Below are positions 38,112-48,696 of a stretch of DNA of 64,000 bases, piece by piece. Position numbers and translations under genes: made by a program. Each line of letters starts with the position of its first letter. The stretch's first letter is position 1. The DNA is from Phycomyces nitens. Taxonomy: Eukaryota; Mucoromycota; Mucoromycetes; Mucorales; Phycomycetaceae. The stretch covers positions 2,170,001 to 2,234,000 of the forward strand of contig JAHRBC010000003.1 of assembly GCA_022702545.1 (NCBI GenBank), in the 5' to 3' direction. The notes beneath the pieces were generated by a model, which saw only the letters and a list, made by a program, of their open reading frames with translations, was not told the DNA's origin and ran no database searches.

Positions 38112-38972
38112 TCATCCCCTCTCTAGCTGAGTGTTTAGCGATTTTAGGAATAGATAAAGCTGTTCGTGATGTACAGTTGTGTTGCGATTTGGTTTCTTGA
38201 TATCTTGTAACAAAAAACTTGTGTTGTCCTGATTCGTTTGTTTTTCGATTTTCCATGGACCACTAAACTTCGCCTTTGGGAACTTCCATGTTTCCTTTGG
38301 TCTAATCTTCATTACAATATCACCTGGTTTGAATACTGGACGTTCTTTCCTGTTTTTGTTGTAATGGCGTTGTTGTCTTTCTTGAGCCCTTTGGATGCTT
38401 ATTCTTACATCGTTTTGTATTATTGGTAAGTAGTGATTTAAGTAAGCAATCCAGGTTTTTGTTGTGTGTGTCTGCATGTTTGGAGGGTTGAGTTCTGCTG
38501 TCGTTGGGAGAGTTGTTTCTCTTCCAAACATTATTTCAAATGGTGACTTATTTGTGGAGGCTTGTTTTGAGGTGTTGATCGCAAACGTTACAAAAGGTAA
38601 ATACTCATCCCATAAATGCAGTTCATTCTCGACATATGTCGCCAGTGATGTTTTTATGGTTTTGTTCATTCTTTCTATGAGGCCATCCGTCTGTGGGTGT
38701 TCCACGCTTGTTGTTGACTTTGCTATGCCTAATTGTGCACATACAGTTTTCATAGCTTCCAATACAAAGTCGGTTTCATTATTGGTTATCAATCGATTGG
38801 GCATACCATAGATGAGAACTACTTTGTAAAGCAACACATTTGCTATCTCGTTTGAGTCGAATTGTGTTAGTGCCACCATGATAACCCATTTGGTTAGATA
38901 TTCTATCATCACCAGCAAATATCTGTTTCTTTTTTGTGAACATGGTAGAATGACAATGTCTGCTGCCCACAC
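38112..38972 (-). pseudogene. Gypsy integrase core and C-terminal domain
   Basis: 286-codon open frame: DDE integrase core followed by a chromodomain-less C-terminal module (PVFKPGDIVMKIRPK, then FSGPWKIEK). The first Asp lies in WAADIVIL. The second expected Asp is Asn (ITNNETDF). The Glu lies in DGLIERMNK. The frame is open but lacks a full DDE triad and is cut off from the upstream zinc module (39205-38990), where the frame shifts. It is an exapted-looking but more probably dead fragment. Confidence 0.85.
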
Positions 38973-39541
38973 CTCCTCTGGTTTGTGTACTATGATACTG
39001 CGCAGTTGTCCATATTTATGAGCGGGATGTTTATATCTGATACAAACTTCACAGCTTTGTACAAATTGAATAGTGTCATTGATGATGGATAGCCCCTACC
39101 CATGTCGCCTTGCCTTGTCCAGTATCTTATCTTGTCCGAGATGTCCTGCTGTAGGGTGGGAATGTACTGAGGCGAGATAGGCCTTCCTGAGTGAGAGTGG
39201 AACAACTACTACAGGTACAGGATTTCCATAGAACAAGACACTCTCTTTTCTTGTGAATTTAGGATTATGTGTCTAAGATATCTCTGATACTTCTGGGTCC
39301 CATTGTTGGCCTTCGCAAACAGCATTCATGGTGATATGTTGGCTATCATAAGTGTCTGGAGCTGTCGCATTTTGGGTCAGACATACGCGGCTCAATACAT
39401 TGGCATCTTTGTTGTCAATACCTTGACGATGTTGTACGGTAAAGTCATAGTTGAATGTTCCCACTATCCACCTGGCAATCCATCCACGAGATTGTTTGGT
39501 GAACACTATTGCTTTGAGGCACTGCAAAAAGTATAGAATTT

Positions 39542-39618
39542 TATGGTGGAGAAATATCTGTAGTATTAAAGTACTATCATCGATTTATTGTTATTTCAAT
39601 CTATATTTCTCCACCATA
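39542..39618. repeat. Subterminal hairpin in the non-autonomous CACTA element
   Basis: ATGGTGGAGAAATAT near 39543 is repeated in reverse complement (ATATTTCTCCACCAT) near 39603: a 15-bp stem with a loop of about 46 nt, just inside the left end. Subterminal repeats of this kind bind accessory transposition proteins in plant CACTA elements; that role here is inference. Confidence 0.7.
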
Positions 39619-39857
39619 CAAATATGAATGATACTATAGGGAATGACGCCTAGTCTATCAGAGAAATAGGTCTTTAGTTCCGCTTGAAAAACCTTTGATA
39701 CCCCCCAACTTTTCTGTTATTAAAGAGGTCTAATTTATTTTATATTTCGTGTTGATTAAGCCTATTATTTATTGGATTTTGTGCCATATAAAGCTAATCG
39801 CGATATTGCGATTTACAATCTATTCATATCCTTTACTTTTAACTTCAGTAACTTATC

Positions 39858-39972
39858 TCTTTAGGCTGAAAAACAAAGGGAAATAGTGTCTTTAGACTGA
39901 AAAGCAAAGGAAAATAATGTCTTTTAGACTGAAAAGCAAAGAGAAATAATGTCTTTTAGACTGAAAAGCACC
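39858..39972. repeat. 31-32-bp tandem repeat, about 3.7 copies
   Basis: Units start at 39858, 39889, 39920 and 39952, each beginning TCTTT(T)AGACTGAAAAGCA with minor changes. It lies inside the non-autonomous CACTA element. Confidence 0.85.
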
Positions 39973-41404
39973 GTATCATACGTTTACATACAAGCCTCAT
40001 TTGTTTGTTGATTTTTAAAAAATAAATCATTTTTTTATTTATTTTTTATTTATTTAATATATATATTTCTAGAGTATTGTTTGATATTTTGCATCTAGCA
40101 AGACCAACAAGTTCCTACCTGATAGATATTGGATACTGTCTTGGAGGAGAATGTTGCTATTTAATAGTAATAGGAGCAAAGATTAATTAAATAATCATAA
40201 TGGATCAAATTATTTGCTGTTGTACTTACAATGTTGATATCGTGAGTAGATGGACTACTTGATAGATTCATGAGAATATTTCAGCATATTAGCTGTCAGT
40301 TGAGATTGTCTAAGAATTGTAAAGTTATTAGTATTCTGGATATTCATATATACTATATTATCAGCGGTTTTCTTACCTGTGTGATTGTTTGTTCAGGCAT
40401 GCAGATGAGATTCTTAATATATCTAATAGAGAATAGAACATAGTTATATATGTATAAGTAAAGAGATATATATGATTTGTAATAATATAATAGCTTACCA
40501 TGATGTTTGATTACAAAATTGAGTGACATGCAAAGCCGTGATGACTAGAGACATCAAGTTATTAGTAAAGAGAAGCTTTGAGCAAATATTATTTTAAATT
40601 ATTAAACCATGTAAAATGACCAAAGAGGAGAAGCTTGTTGATGATCTGTAAAGATAATGGCAAAATCATTAAGTAATTACATAAAATAATAAGAATAAAA
40701 TAATTACCAGTATGTGTATAAGAGCAAGAGGCAAAAGAGAAAGAACAAAAAATAATTTGCATTCCAAGGTGGTTTACCCCTAAAAAAAGTTTGGTCTGTA
40801 AAACCAATAATCCCAAAAACATAATATAATTGTCATTTTCATTTTACAGTTGGATGTGTTATTTAATCAAGAAAGACTCTAATCAGTTTTAAGTCAAGAT
40901 CTTAAAAAATTAGCTATATCTGATAATTTATTTTAATCACCTCCTAAGAATATTAACTTTGCAACTTTCAAAAAGTAGAAAAAATATTGTAGTTTAATAA
41001 TCAACAAAATTAAAGACATATTCTAATGTCCATCCAATAGAATTACCAAATACTCTCAACGCCGTATAAAGTGAGCAATTAAGAAAAGGGCTAATCCAAG
41101 ACCTATACTCTCCTCGTTTCAATTGATGTATTCAGAGTTGAAATCGCATATTTTTTGCAGTGAGGGCTGCATGGTCCGTGTATACGGTTAATACTGCTCC
41201 GTGAACATAGCAATGGAAATATTGTAGCACCCATACTACTGCCAGGCATTTGCATTCCATGGTACTGTAATTTCTTTTGGCGGGTGACAGTGAACAACTA
41301 GCAAAAGCAACTGGCTTTGTCTCTTGGACCAATGCGGCAACAAGTCCTTTATCACTGGCATCTGTGTGTAGGTCATAAGGTAGGTTTGGGTTTGGATACA
41401 ATTG

Positions 41405-41672
41405 AGGTATATGGTTTGTTAGTATCTCTTAAGGGAAATAAGAATACTGTGAGAGTGTTATTTATTGAAGAAAGAATATTATTATTGCTTATATACTATT
41501 ATTCAAATTCCCTTGTAATTAAAGTCCCCGTCGTGTAATGGTTGGTTATCACTGTAGCAGTGTGAAGTGTACGTGTGCCTGGTGTGTAACTGCTCCTGAG
41601 ATGTTAACTTGCCAGGGTCATTAGCAAGTAGTAACCGGAGATCGGTTGTGGAGTTTGTATTTCACTCAATTG
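41405..41672 (-). mobile_element. Solo-LTR-like insertion in Gypsy pol
   Basis: About 268 bp between direct copies of CAATTG (41399-41404 and 41667-41672), interrupting Gypsy between the RT/connection and RNase H. On the minus strand it begins TGAG, ends CTCA, and holds a TATATAAG box followed by AATAAATA, as in LTR promoter and polyA signals. The plus strand contains a tRNA 5'-half-like string (GTGTAATGGTTGG near 41535). A solo LTR is the best reading; a SINE-like element is the alternative. Confidence 0.6.
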
Positions 41673-42555
41673 TGGTGTGTATACCACAACAATAACTGTG
41701 GCAACTCTGCCAGTTTGCTTTTTAGACTTTTAAATGCTCGTTGCTCTGGATTATCCCAAGTCCACTCTATGTCTTTACGCAACAAATGGTATAGTGGTGC
41801 TGCAATTTCGGATAGGTTCTCAAGAAAATGATGATAAAAGTTGCAGATACCCAGGAACTGCTATAACTCGTTTATCTTTTTTGGGATTGGCCACTGTAGA
41901 ATGGGTGCTGTTTTGGAAGGGTCAGGTCTTATACCATTGCTGGATACTAGGAATCCCAGAAACTTCACTTCTGCCTTCCAAAAGTTGCATTTTTTCAAAC
42001 CAATCTTTAGATTCCATTTAGCCAGGGTTTGGATTACTTCATCCAGATGCTCTACATGTCTTTTCTCTGTTTCTGAATTTATCAGTACATCATCAATGTA
42101 AATAGTGACAAATGGCAAATGGCCAATCACTTGTTGCATGAATCTTTGAAAAGTTGCTGGGCCATTTGTTACCCCAAATGGCATGACATTAAATTCAAAC
42201 AGGCCTTCATCTGTTGAAAATGCAGTTTTACATATGTCGGCTGGATCTACTGGTATTTGCCAGTATCCTGACTTCAAGTCAATTGTCAAGAATATGTTGG
42301 CAAAGGTTAACTTATCCAGTACGCTATCTATTCTTGGGAGTAGGAACTTATCCTTCCTGGTGATCGCATTGAGTTCCTTGTAGTTTAGGTACGAGTATTG
42401 GCAGTGAACACCATGGGCTGTTACTAGGTCTTATGACACCCTTTTTTAACATAGTCTCCACTTCCTTTGTCAGTGCCCAGTTTTCAGCTGGTGAATACTG
42501 ATAACGAGGAGAAGTAATAGGAAGATGACAGTAGGTGGATAAAGGATTCGCATGT

Positions 42556-42704
42556 TTATATATTATTTATTATTCTTATAATATCTCTATGAATATGCAT
42601 CATATTAGCATAAAACAAAAAGTATCTGAAAGATATTTTTTAGGTATATATTTATTGTAAATTTTATAAGCGGAGATTCAAAACATATTGAGATAAATAA
42701 ATAC
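42556..42704. other. AT-rich gap between Gypsy and LINE
   Basis: No coding signal. This is the outer flank of the Tc1 element before the LINE inserted. Confidence 0.4.
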
Positions 42705-42716
42705 AAAGATTTTTAT
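42705..42716 (+). repeat. LINE target-site duplication, left copy
   Basis: AAAGATTTTTAT, identical to 48003-48014 on the other side of the LINE and just after its A tail. Confidence 0.9.
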
Positions 42717-42718
42717 CC

Positions 42719-44107
42719 ATGGCTCTTTCACCTAAACAACCAAATCTGTCAATTTTGACAGATCCACCCAGGGACACACCAACACTCTCGACATCAGCAG
42801 CCTTTCCCAATCTCCCACCGGCACCCCCATCACAATTGTATGGATCTACATCACCTACAGCTAATGGTGCACCCAATTACTCTCAGGTGGCCCAAGTCGG
42901 ATACAACAAGAGTAAAACAATTCGCACTGCTGTGCTCATTGGAGACGACGATGAGAATGCAACACCTCGAGTCTACCGAAGAGGCACCACCAGCCACTTG
43001 GTTTTTTACCACTTACCTTTAGACTTTGCAAACCTAGACAACTTCCTTGGACCTTTGCGACAGTCCTATCCCCGTGGAATTGGGCGCCAGCTCAAGACAA
43101 AGACAGAGAAGACACACACTGCAATTGAGTTGTGTCTATCCAATGATGACTACTGTAAACAGGCATGCAGAGATGCCATCCAAGTTGGTGATCAACAATT
43201 TTTGGCTACCCCAGCCATTTCCGCAGACTTGAAACTTTTCAGAGTGAATTTGTCAGGTCTCCCAGCGGATGATTACGATGATATCGCAAAGCAACTCAGA
43301 AAATGTCTGAGTCCATTTGGTAAGGTCCGCGAGACAGTAATTTATGAGGAAGGCCAACACCAATGGTTTAAAGGCAATGGATATGTCTATTTGGAGAGAC
43401 CTGTATTTTTGACCAAGGTTTGGTCTCAGCTAACTTTCCAAATCCAGTACTCCGACAACACCCAGATATATGGAACTTGGGCTAAGATAGGAGATCATTG
43501 TGTATTTTGTAAGAAAATAGGGCATATTGTGGATAGCTGCCCGGACAGATGCAAAGAGACGCGTACATGTCATAACTGTGGAGTTGCTGGACACATCCAG
43601 ATCCACTGTAACAGAGATCTTGCCACCAACCGTCATCAAAAAGTCAGAATGAATAACAATCCTAAATCTCCAATCGACAGCCGTCCTGTCATCATCCCAG
43701 CAGTAATCCTCAAACAGGCACAGCAAGTGGCCCTGGAGAAAGCTGAAGTAACAAGAAAGTTAGAGGCCCAGCACATTATCGAACAACAATTGAAGGCAGA
43801 AGCCAATCGGATCGCTTCCGAACAACAAGCCACTGAAGATGCATTCAAGGCCAGTTTGCTCGATGATGAAGATGATGATCCAGCCCCAATTGACTTGGAA
43901 AACAATATTGAGACTACCTACCCTCTCATTATTGACCATCAGCCAATATCTCCAGATGTTGAAATGATAGAGGTTGACAAGGAAAAAGAAACCAAGAAGA
44001 CCAAACAGCAGATCCGAAAGGATCTTTTACAAGAGGAAGCCAAGAAAAACATTCTCCCCGCAGGCTCTAAGCGCAATGGAAAAACACTCACTACCAAATA
44101 TGAATAA
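42719..44107 (+). CDS. LINE ORF1: Gag-like zinc-knuckle RNA-binding protein
   Basis: 462 codons, uninterrupted. The N-terminus is Pro/Thr-rich. The middle (about residues 90-240) has the RRM-like alpha/beta pattern common to LINE ORF1 proteins. Two CCHC knuckles follow at about residues 261-300 (CVFCKKIGHIVDSC and CHNCGVAGHIQIHC). The tail is Glu/Lys-rich (LLDDEDDDPAPIDLE). It is expected to coat LINE RNA in the ribonucleoprotein. The stop codon overlaps the likely ORF2 start (ATGAATAA at 44100-44107), suggesting termination-reinitiation. Confidence 0.88.
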   Translation: MALSPKQPNLSILTDPPRDTPTLSTSAAFPNLPPAPPSQLYGSTSPTANGAPNYSQVAQVGYNKSKTIRTAVLIGDDDENATPRVYRRGTTSHLVFYHLPLDFANLDNFLGPLRQSYPRGIGRQLKTKTEKTHTAIELCLSNDDYCKQACRDAIQVGDQQFLATPAISADLKLFRVNLSGLPADDYDDIAKQLRKCLSPFGKVRETVIYEEGQHQWFKGNGYVYLERPVFLTKVWSQLTFQIQYSDNTQIYGTWAKIGDHCVFCKKIGHIVDSCPDRCKETRTCHNCGVAGHIQIHCNRDLATNRHQKVRMNNNPKSPIDSRPVIIPAVILKQAQQVALEKAEVTRKLEAQHIIEQQLKAEANRIASEQQATEDAFKASLLDDEDDDPAPIDLENNIETTYPLIIDHQPISPDVEMIEVDKEKETKKTKQQIRKDLLQEEAKKNILPAGSKRNGKTLTTKYE

Positions 44108-47100
44108 TACAATCAAAATAGCTACAATAAACTGTCGGGGGCTTACCAAGACGTCTGACCCCCAACAACGCAACAACTTTATCCAACACCTACGCTCACA
44201 AAACATTTACATACTTGCACTCCAAGAAACACACGCAAAAGACATTACAATTCAAAACACCTTTTACCAACAATTCCAAGCACACGAGAGTCAATGGACA
44301 CAGCACTGTGGTCTTGTCTCGCTCTCACCTTCAATATACTTTTCTGACACCTATACTAGCATCTGCGGCAGAGCCATATTTTCCACTATTCAGCACATCA
44401 ATACTCACTTTGAACCTATACAAATCGCCGCTATATATGCTCCTGCTATAGAAGCCAATCGCAAAACATTTTTCACCTCACTACTACAACTTCCAATATT
44501 CACTTCAACCATACAGCCCTCTCGTCTTTTGGTTTTGGGTGATTTCAACTATACTTATAATCAAAATTCTGCCAACCCTCGGCGTGCACCAATATCTTGG
44601 CTCCACTATGTGCGAGATACATTAATAGACTGTGTAACCGAAGTAGACCAGCCCCCAATGCCAACTTTTTCTAGGGGAATGCAAATGAGTAGTATTGACT
44701 ACATCTTTGCCACGCCTGATATAGCCGCCCTCAAGTTTGAGTCAGCCATTGATTACATAAATCCAGCTTGGTCAGACCACTTCCTCGTTTCAACAACCCT
44801 CTCTCTTGGAGCATCCCGCACTGGAAAAGGGCTATGGCGGGCTAACCCTCATCTAGCCCTATCGCCTCATTTTCAGGAACAACTGTCTCAAGCATTACAA
44901 GACATTCTACCTAGTCTGTGCCATTTACCCTCACCTCAAGATCAATGGGAAAACGTTAAGGCCACTGTTAGACGGATCGCCAAGACAAACTCTCGTGGCT
45001 CCACAGCTTGGCGAACTCAACAAGAGAAGGCTCTTCAAAGCAAGCGTAACCGGCTCATGCAAAAATTTAAAATAGACAATATCCGTGACACCCAGCTCTC
45101 AGTTGTGGAGCGCCAACTCTCCATTGTTCAACAGGAAACAGTCGAAATACTGGCTATGAGAGCACAAAAGCATTGGCGTGAAAATGGTGAAAGATCAGCG
45201 GGGTATCTAAAGCGAACCATTGCAGTCAAGGCTACCAAAAAAGACATACCTTTTCTACGTCACCCGGTCTCTGGATCCTTGTGTACCATGCCCAATGCCA
45301 TGTCAGATGCAGCCACGCACTTCTACAAACAGCTGTACATGGTCGATCCAATTGATGATGCAGCAGTAGACGATCTACTCCACAACCTCCCTACCAACCT
45401 ATTCTTAAGTGAAACCGCCCAATCCTATATGATCTATCCAATCACATTTGCAGATATAGGTGAAGCAGCCAGCCGCTCGCCCCGTCAAAGCAGCCCCGGT
45501 CCGGACGGTCTACCTTATGAGATTCTATCTCTGGTGATCAATGAAGACGGATATGCAGACCTTGTTACGACCATTTACAATGATGCTCTAACCAAAGGCA
45601 TATTTCCTTCTTCTTGGAGCTCCACATGTCTGACACTTCTCCCGAAGAAAGGGGACCTCTCCAGCCTTAAAAACTGGCAGCCTATTGCATTAATCAACGT
45701 GGACGCAAAAGTGTTTACCCGGATTCTGAATGCCCGTGTGATCCATGCCTCAAACTCTCTTGTTAATCGCTATCAAACTGGCTTTGTGAAAGGACAGTTT
45801 ATAGCAGACAATGGGCTTATGACCCGCATGGCCATGGAGCACGCTCAGCACACAACTGATACCTCAATCGGCCTGATGCTCGACCAGGAAAAAGTGTACG
45901 ACCGCATACACCCTGAGTATCTGAGAAGAGTTCTTCAAAAATTTTGGTTCCCTGACACAGTAGTAAACTGTATCTCACAGCTGTTTTTCTCCACCAGTAT
46001 CTCTATCAATATTAATGGGTTTTTGTCATCTCCAATTGTGCAAAATCGAGGTCTTCGGCAAGGTGATCCATTGTCTCCAGTTTTATTCAACCTTGCATTT
46101 GAACCATTGCTTTGCCGACTAGCTACCGATACCTCTCTTGCAGGCTTCAGTCTTGCCATCAATGACCACAACGACCAAGTGCCACCACCTGTCAAATATT
46201 TGGCTTATGCAGACGACGTTTTGGTTTTTCTCAAGACACCCGCAGACCTTGATATTCTACACAAACATTTGGATACCTACTCTAGGGCTTCAAATGCCCG
46301 GATTAATATGCACAAGACACAAGCATTTTCGTTATCCGGTGCTACACTTCCTGAATGGCGTACACACCTCCAGACAAAACATATCACCTCATGGCACGAT
46401 CGCACATCTTCTACAGCCCTCACATACTTGGGGTTTCCATTGCTCTCATCTATTACCCAAAGAGATAACTTTTGTACATCGCTCCTGAACAAGATTGACT
46501 CTGCTTGTAACATACATTCACAGCGATCACTCTCTGTTCTTGGCCGGTCTACAGTTGCAAATACCTTGATCCTCTCCCAAGTTTGGCATGTTCTTAGAGT
46601 TATAACAGTTCCACAAAATTTCTTCGACAAACTCAGATCTATTGTAGGCCGATTTCTCCGGCAAGGTATGTTTCCTATGACAAGCCTGTCATCCTTATGT
46701 TTTCCAAAACTACAAGGAGGCCTAGGAGTTTTGGACCCTCAGACCCAGCAGAAAGCTCTCACAATGAGGTGGCTGCAACCAATTCTTGACCAACAATCCT
46801 CGACATCATTTGTTACCCCTTGGATACAGCACTTCCTTGATCCACACAAGTCCTTTGGTGACTCTCGTCTCCCTTTGATCTTTCCAAGGCTGCGAAATCC
46901 AGAATTGCGGGCAAAAAATAGCTCTCTTTCCACCCTCATGTGTGCCATGGACTCTATACCATGAGATTTTTCTTTCCTCACACTGAGCTACTCCACTTGT
47001 CTCTCTCTTCAACTGCTCAATGTCATAACTTACACAGCTTCTTTGCAACGTAATACCTCCGGTTGGAAACGTCTTAAAGTCTCTGATGCCTATATGTTTG

Positions 47101-47885
47101 ACCTTGAACTACAAGCTATCCGCCCACAAACTCCAGCTGAACGGCACATTCTGCCATATTTGATTGCAAAGCTGTTTCGAGACCTCGACAACAAATCTGC
47201 TGAACTCAAACCCTTTTTCTGGCGCGCAACATTGCCCCCAAGTGACCACCCTGAGCTACAACTGCCAGCCAATCCTCTTGTCATTGACTGCCAACCTTTT
47301 GTTGCAGCCCTTCAAACTGGATGTAGACGCTTGATTGATTTCACAACACAGCAATTCCGAGATATATGTCAAGACCACACTCAACCACCACTTGTTCCAT
47401 TCCCTTTGCAACCAAAACAATGGCGTACCTTTTGGACTTTCCCGATCCACCACATCTCACGCAACATTTGGTATCGTGCCATATTGAACTCTCTGTCCTG
47501 TCAATACACCCTCCATAGCCGTGCTCCAGCTGTCTTTGTTACACCCAATTGTCCCATTTGCATGTCTGAAGTAGACACTCTCTCACACTTCCTTTACCAG
47601 TGTCCACAAAAATGGACAGTATGGGAAACCGCTTGGAAAAAATACTTTGGACAGACCCCATCGATGAACATCATTCATAAGGCACTCTTCTGTCTGGACC
47701 TACCTAAAAAGCCCCTTCCTTTTTTCCATGTACGCCCATGCCAAATTGTCAGCAGCATTATACTAATTCTATGGCGCACTCACTGGGGTGTTACTTTTGA
47801 TAATCTACCCTTTCACACTTCTTCAATTTATCCAAAAATAGACACTCTCGTTTCACAATTCTCTTCAGAACTAGATTTGACATAG
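44100..47885 (+). pseudogene. LINE ORF2: AP-endonuclease and reverse transcriptase, one in-frame TGA
   Basis: The frame is open from 43974; likely starts are ATG 44076 or ATG 44100 (overlapping the ORF1 stop). Endonuclease motifs: ATINCRGL, LQETHAK, VLGDFNYTY, SSIDYIF and SDHFLV. Reverse transcriptase motifs: LKNWQPIALINVDAKVF, DQEKVYDRIHPEY (motif A Asp), GLRQGDPLSPVLF and the catalytic YADDVLVF. After TGA 46962-46964 the same frame continues to TAG/TGA-free sequence ending at 47885 with the zinc motif CPICMSEVDTLSHFLYQCP. Without that stop the protein would be about 1,260 residues. The single stop is consistent with a CGA or TGG codon changed to TGA. Endonuclease and RT domains are complete upstream of it, so partial function is conceivable. 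Confidence 0.9.
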
Positions 47886-48002
47886 ACACTCATTCGTCTC
47901 TATCCTCTATTTCTCCTAAAAACAAACAAAAAACCCAAAAACAATTGTGTTCCTTTCTTAACACACAATAAATATCAGGACTCGTTCTTCTCTACAAAAA
48001 AA

Positions 48003-48014
48003 AAAGATTTTTAT
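48003..48014 (+). repeat. LINE target-site duplication, right copy
   Basis: AAAGATTTTTAT, matching 42705-42716. Confidence 0.9.
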
Positions 48015-48197
48015 TACATGCAAACCCTTTTGCCACTTTTATTAATATTTAGTATTTTTGCCTTTTGCCTTAATTACTGCTTCAACTCTTGCTGGCATTG
48101 TATCTATATACTTTTTACAAATATCATGTGTGATATTGTTCCATTCTTTATCACATCTTTCCCAAAGTTCATGCACTCCTTTAGCCTTTAAAGTATA
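48013..48197 (-). pseudogene. Tc1 transposase, C-terminal piece of split copy
   Basis: Minus strand: TLKAKGVHELWERCDKEWN, then ITHDICKKYIDTMPARVEA and KAKGKNTKY stop (48042), the classic Tc1 C-terminus. Beyond it lies the element end (GTGGCAAAAGGGTTTGCATG read leftwards from 48038). The N-terminal remainder is at 58904-59955, on the far side of the 10.7-kb CACTA insertion. The two pieces join exactly in frame (HLSLY to TLKAKG) when that insertion and one ATA duplication are removed. Confidence 0.9.
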
Positions 48198-48696
48198 CAC
48201 TGCAAAAAATATGTTACTGTACATATGTTCAAGGATGTTTAATTCTGAGTAAGATTTAAATCGAATTCCGGAATCTAATATAACTTGATTTTGTTAGCTA
48301 TATAATATGTCTCATATGGAATGAGTGCAGGATTCTGAACCCATAATTCTCTATAGACGGACATATAGTTTCTTAACACAGCTGAATACTTTAACAACAA
48401 CCAAACTTCATGTTTTTGCACTATGTTACATTTATCTATTGTTTTAAAAGCCAAAATACAATGGACTAAAATTAGATTTTGGGATGGAAGTATCACACCC
48501 ACTGATTTTTTACACGTTTTAGGCAATTATTTTGCTAAAAAAAATTATTATTGGCTGTGAGTTTGTAATCACTGTTTTTTTGTACTTTTGGTCTATTTTT
48601 TGATATATTTTTTAATCTCCTATGCTTTTCTGGGGGTTTATCTTAAAATAAATAATAGCTAACCAATTATATTTTATCACTGATATTGAAGCATTT

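Larger units (their letters stand above)
39520..41162. mobile_element. Non-autonomous CACTA element inside Gypsy RNase H
   Basis: 1,643-bp insertion with ends CACTGCAAAAAGTATAG (left) and, in reverse complement, CACTGCAAAAAATATGCG (right), flanked by the 3-bp direct duplication AGG (39517-39519 and 41163-41165). Removing the element plus one AGG joins the RNase H reading frame perfectly (TDHAAL directly to KAIVFTKQ), which proves the boundaries. It has no coding capacity. Its ends match the two tnp2-bearing elements at 48,198-58,903 and 60,278 onward, so it was probably moved in trans by their transposase. Confidence 0.93.
38112..42555 (-). mobile_element. Ty3/Gypsy retrotransposon, truncated and interrupted
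   Basis: Minus-strand pol region in the order RT - RNase H - zinc module - integrase. RT (about 42555-41715) has PRYQYSPAENWALTKEVE, DLKSGYWQIPVDP, MPFGVTNGPATFQR and the catalytic YIDD. RNase H (41405-41163 and 39516-39270) has HTDASDKGLVAALVQ, TDHAAL and ARWIVGTFNYDF. Integrase (38972-38112) has HPQTDGLIERMNKTI, but its second catalytic block reads ITNNETDF where Asp is expected. Two later insertions split it: 39520-41162 and 41405-41672. Gag, protease and the 5' LTR are absent beyond about 42,555. It is inactive. Confidence 0.9.
42717..48002 (+). mobile_element. Near-intact L1-like LINE with 12-bp target-site duplication
   Basis: 5,286-bp non-LTR retrotransposon bounded by exact 12-bp duplications (AAAGATTTTTAT) and ending in a short A tail (about 47996-48005). 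It contains ORF1 (zinc-knuckle protein) and ORF2 (AP-endonuclease, reverse transcriptase, C-terminal zinc motif). ORF2 is interrupted only by one in-frame TGA at 46962-46964. The 5' duplication lies 2 bp before the ORF1 ATG, so the copy either has almost no 5' UTR or is truncated just at ORF1. Domain order suits L1/Tx1-type elements; no RNase H was seen. It inserted next to the left end of a Tc1 element. Confidence 0.93.

Noticed and set aside
42525..42555. Tc1-end-like string (GATAAAGGATTCGCATG) resembling the Tc1 termini at 48 and 59.9 kb
   Set aside because: On the minus strand it reads as Gypsy RT N-terminal coding sequence (KHANPLSTYCHLP) continuous with the downstream frame, so the resemblance is chance.
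48210..48530. Initially read as more Tc1 transposase upstream of the C-terminal piece
   Set aside because: It lies inside the CACTA left end (TIR at 48198) and is colinear with the subterminal DNA of the second CACTA copy; the real Tc1 remainder is at 58904-59955.
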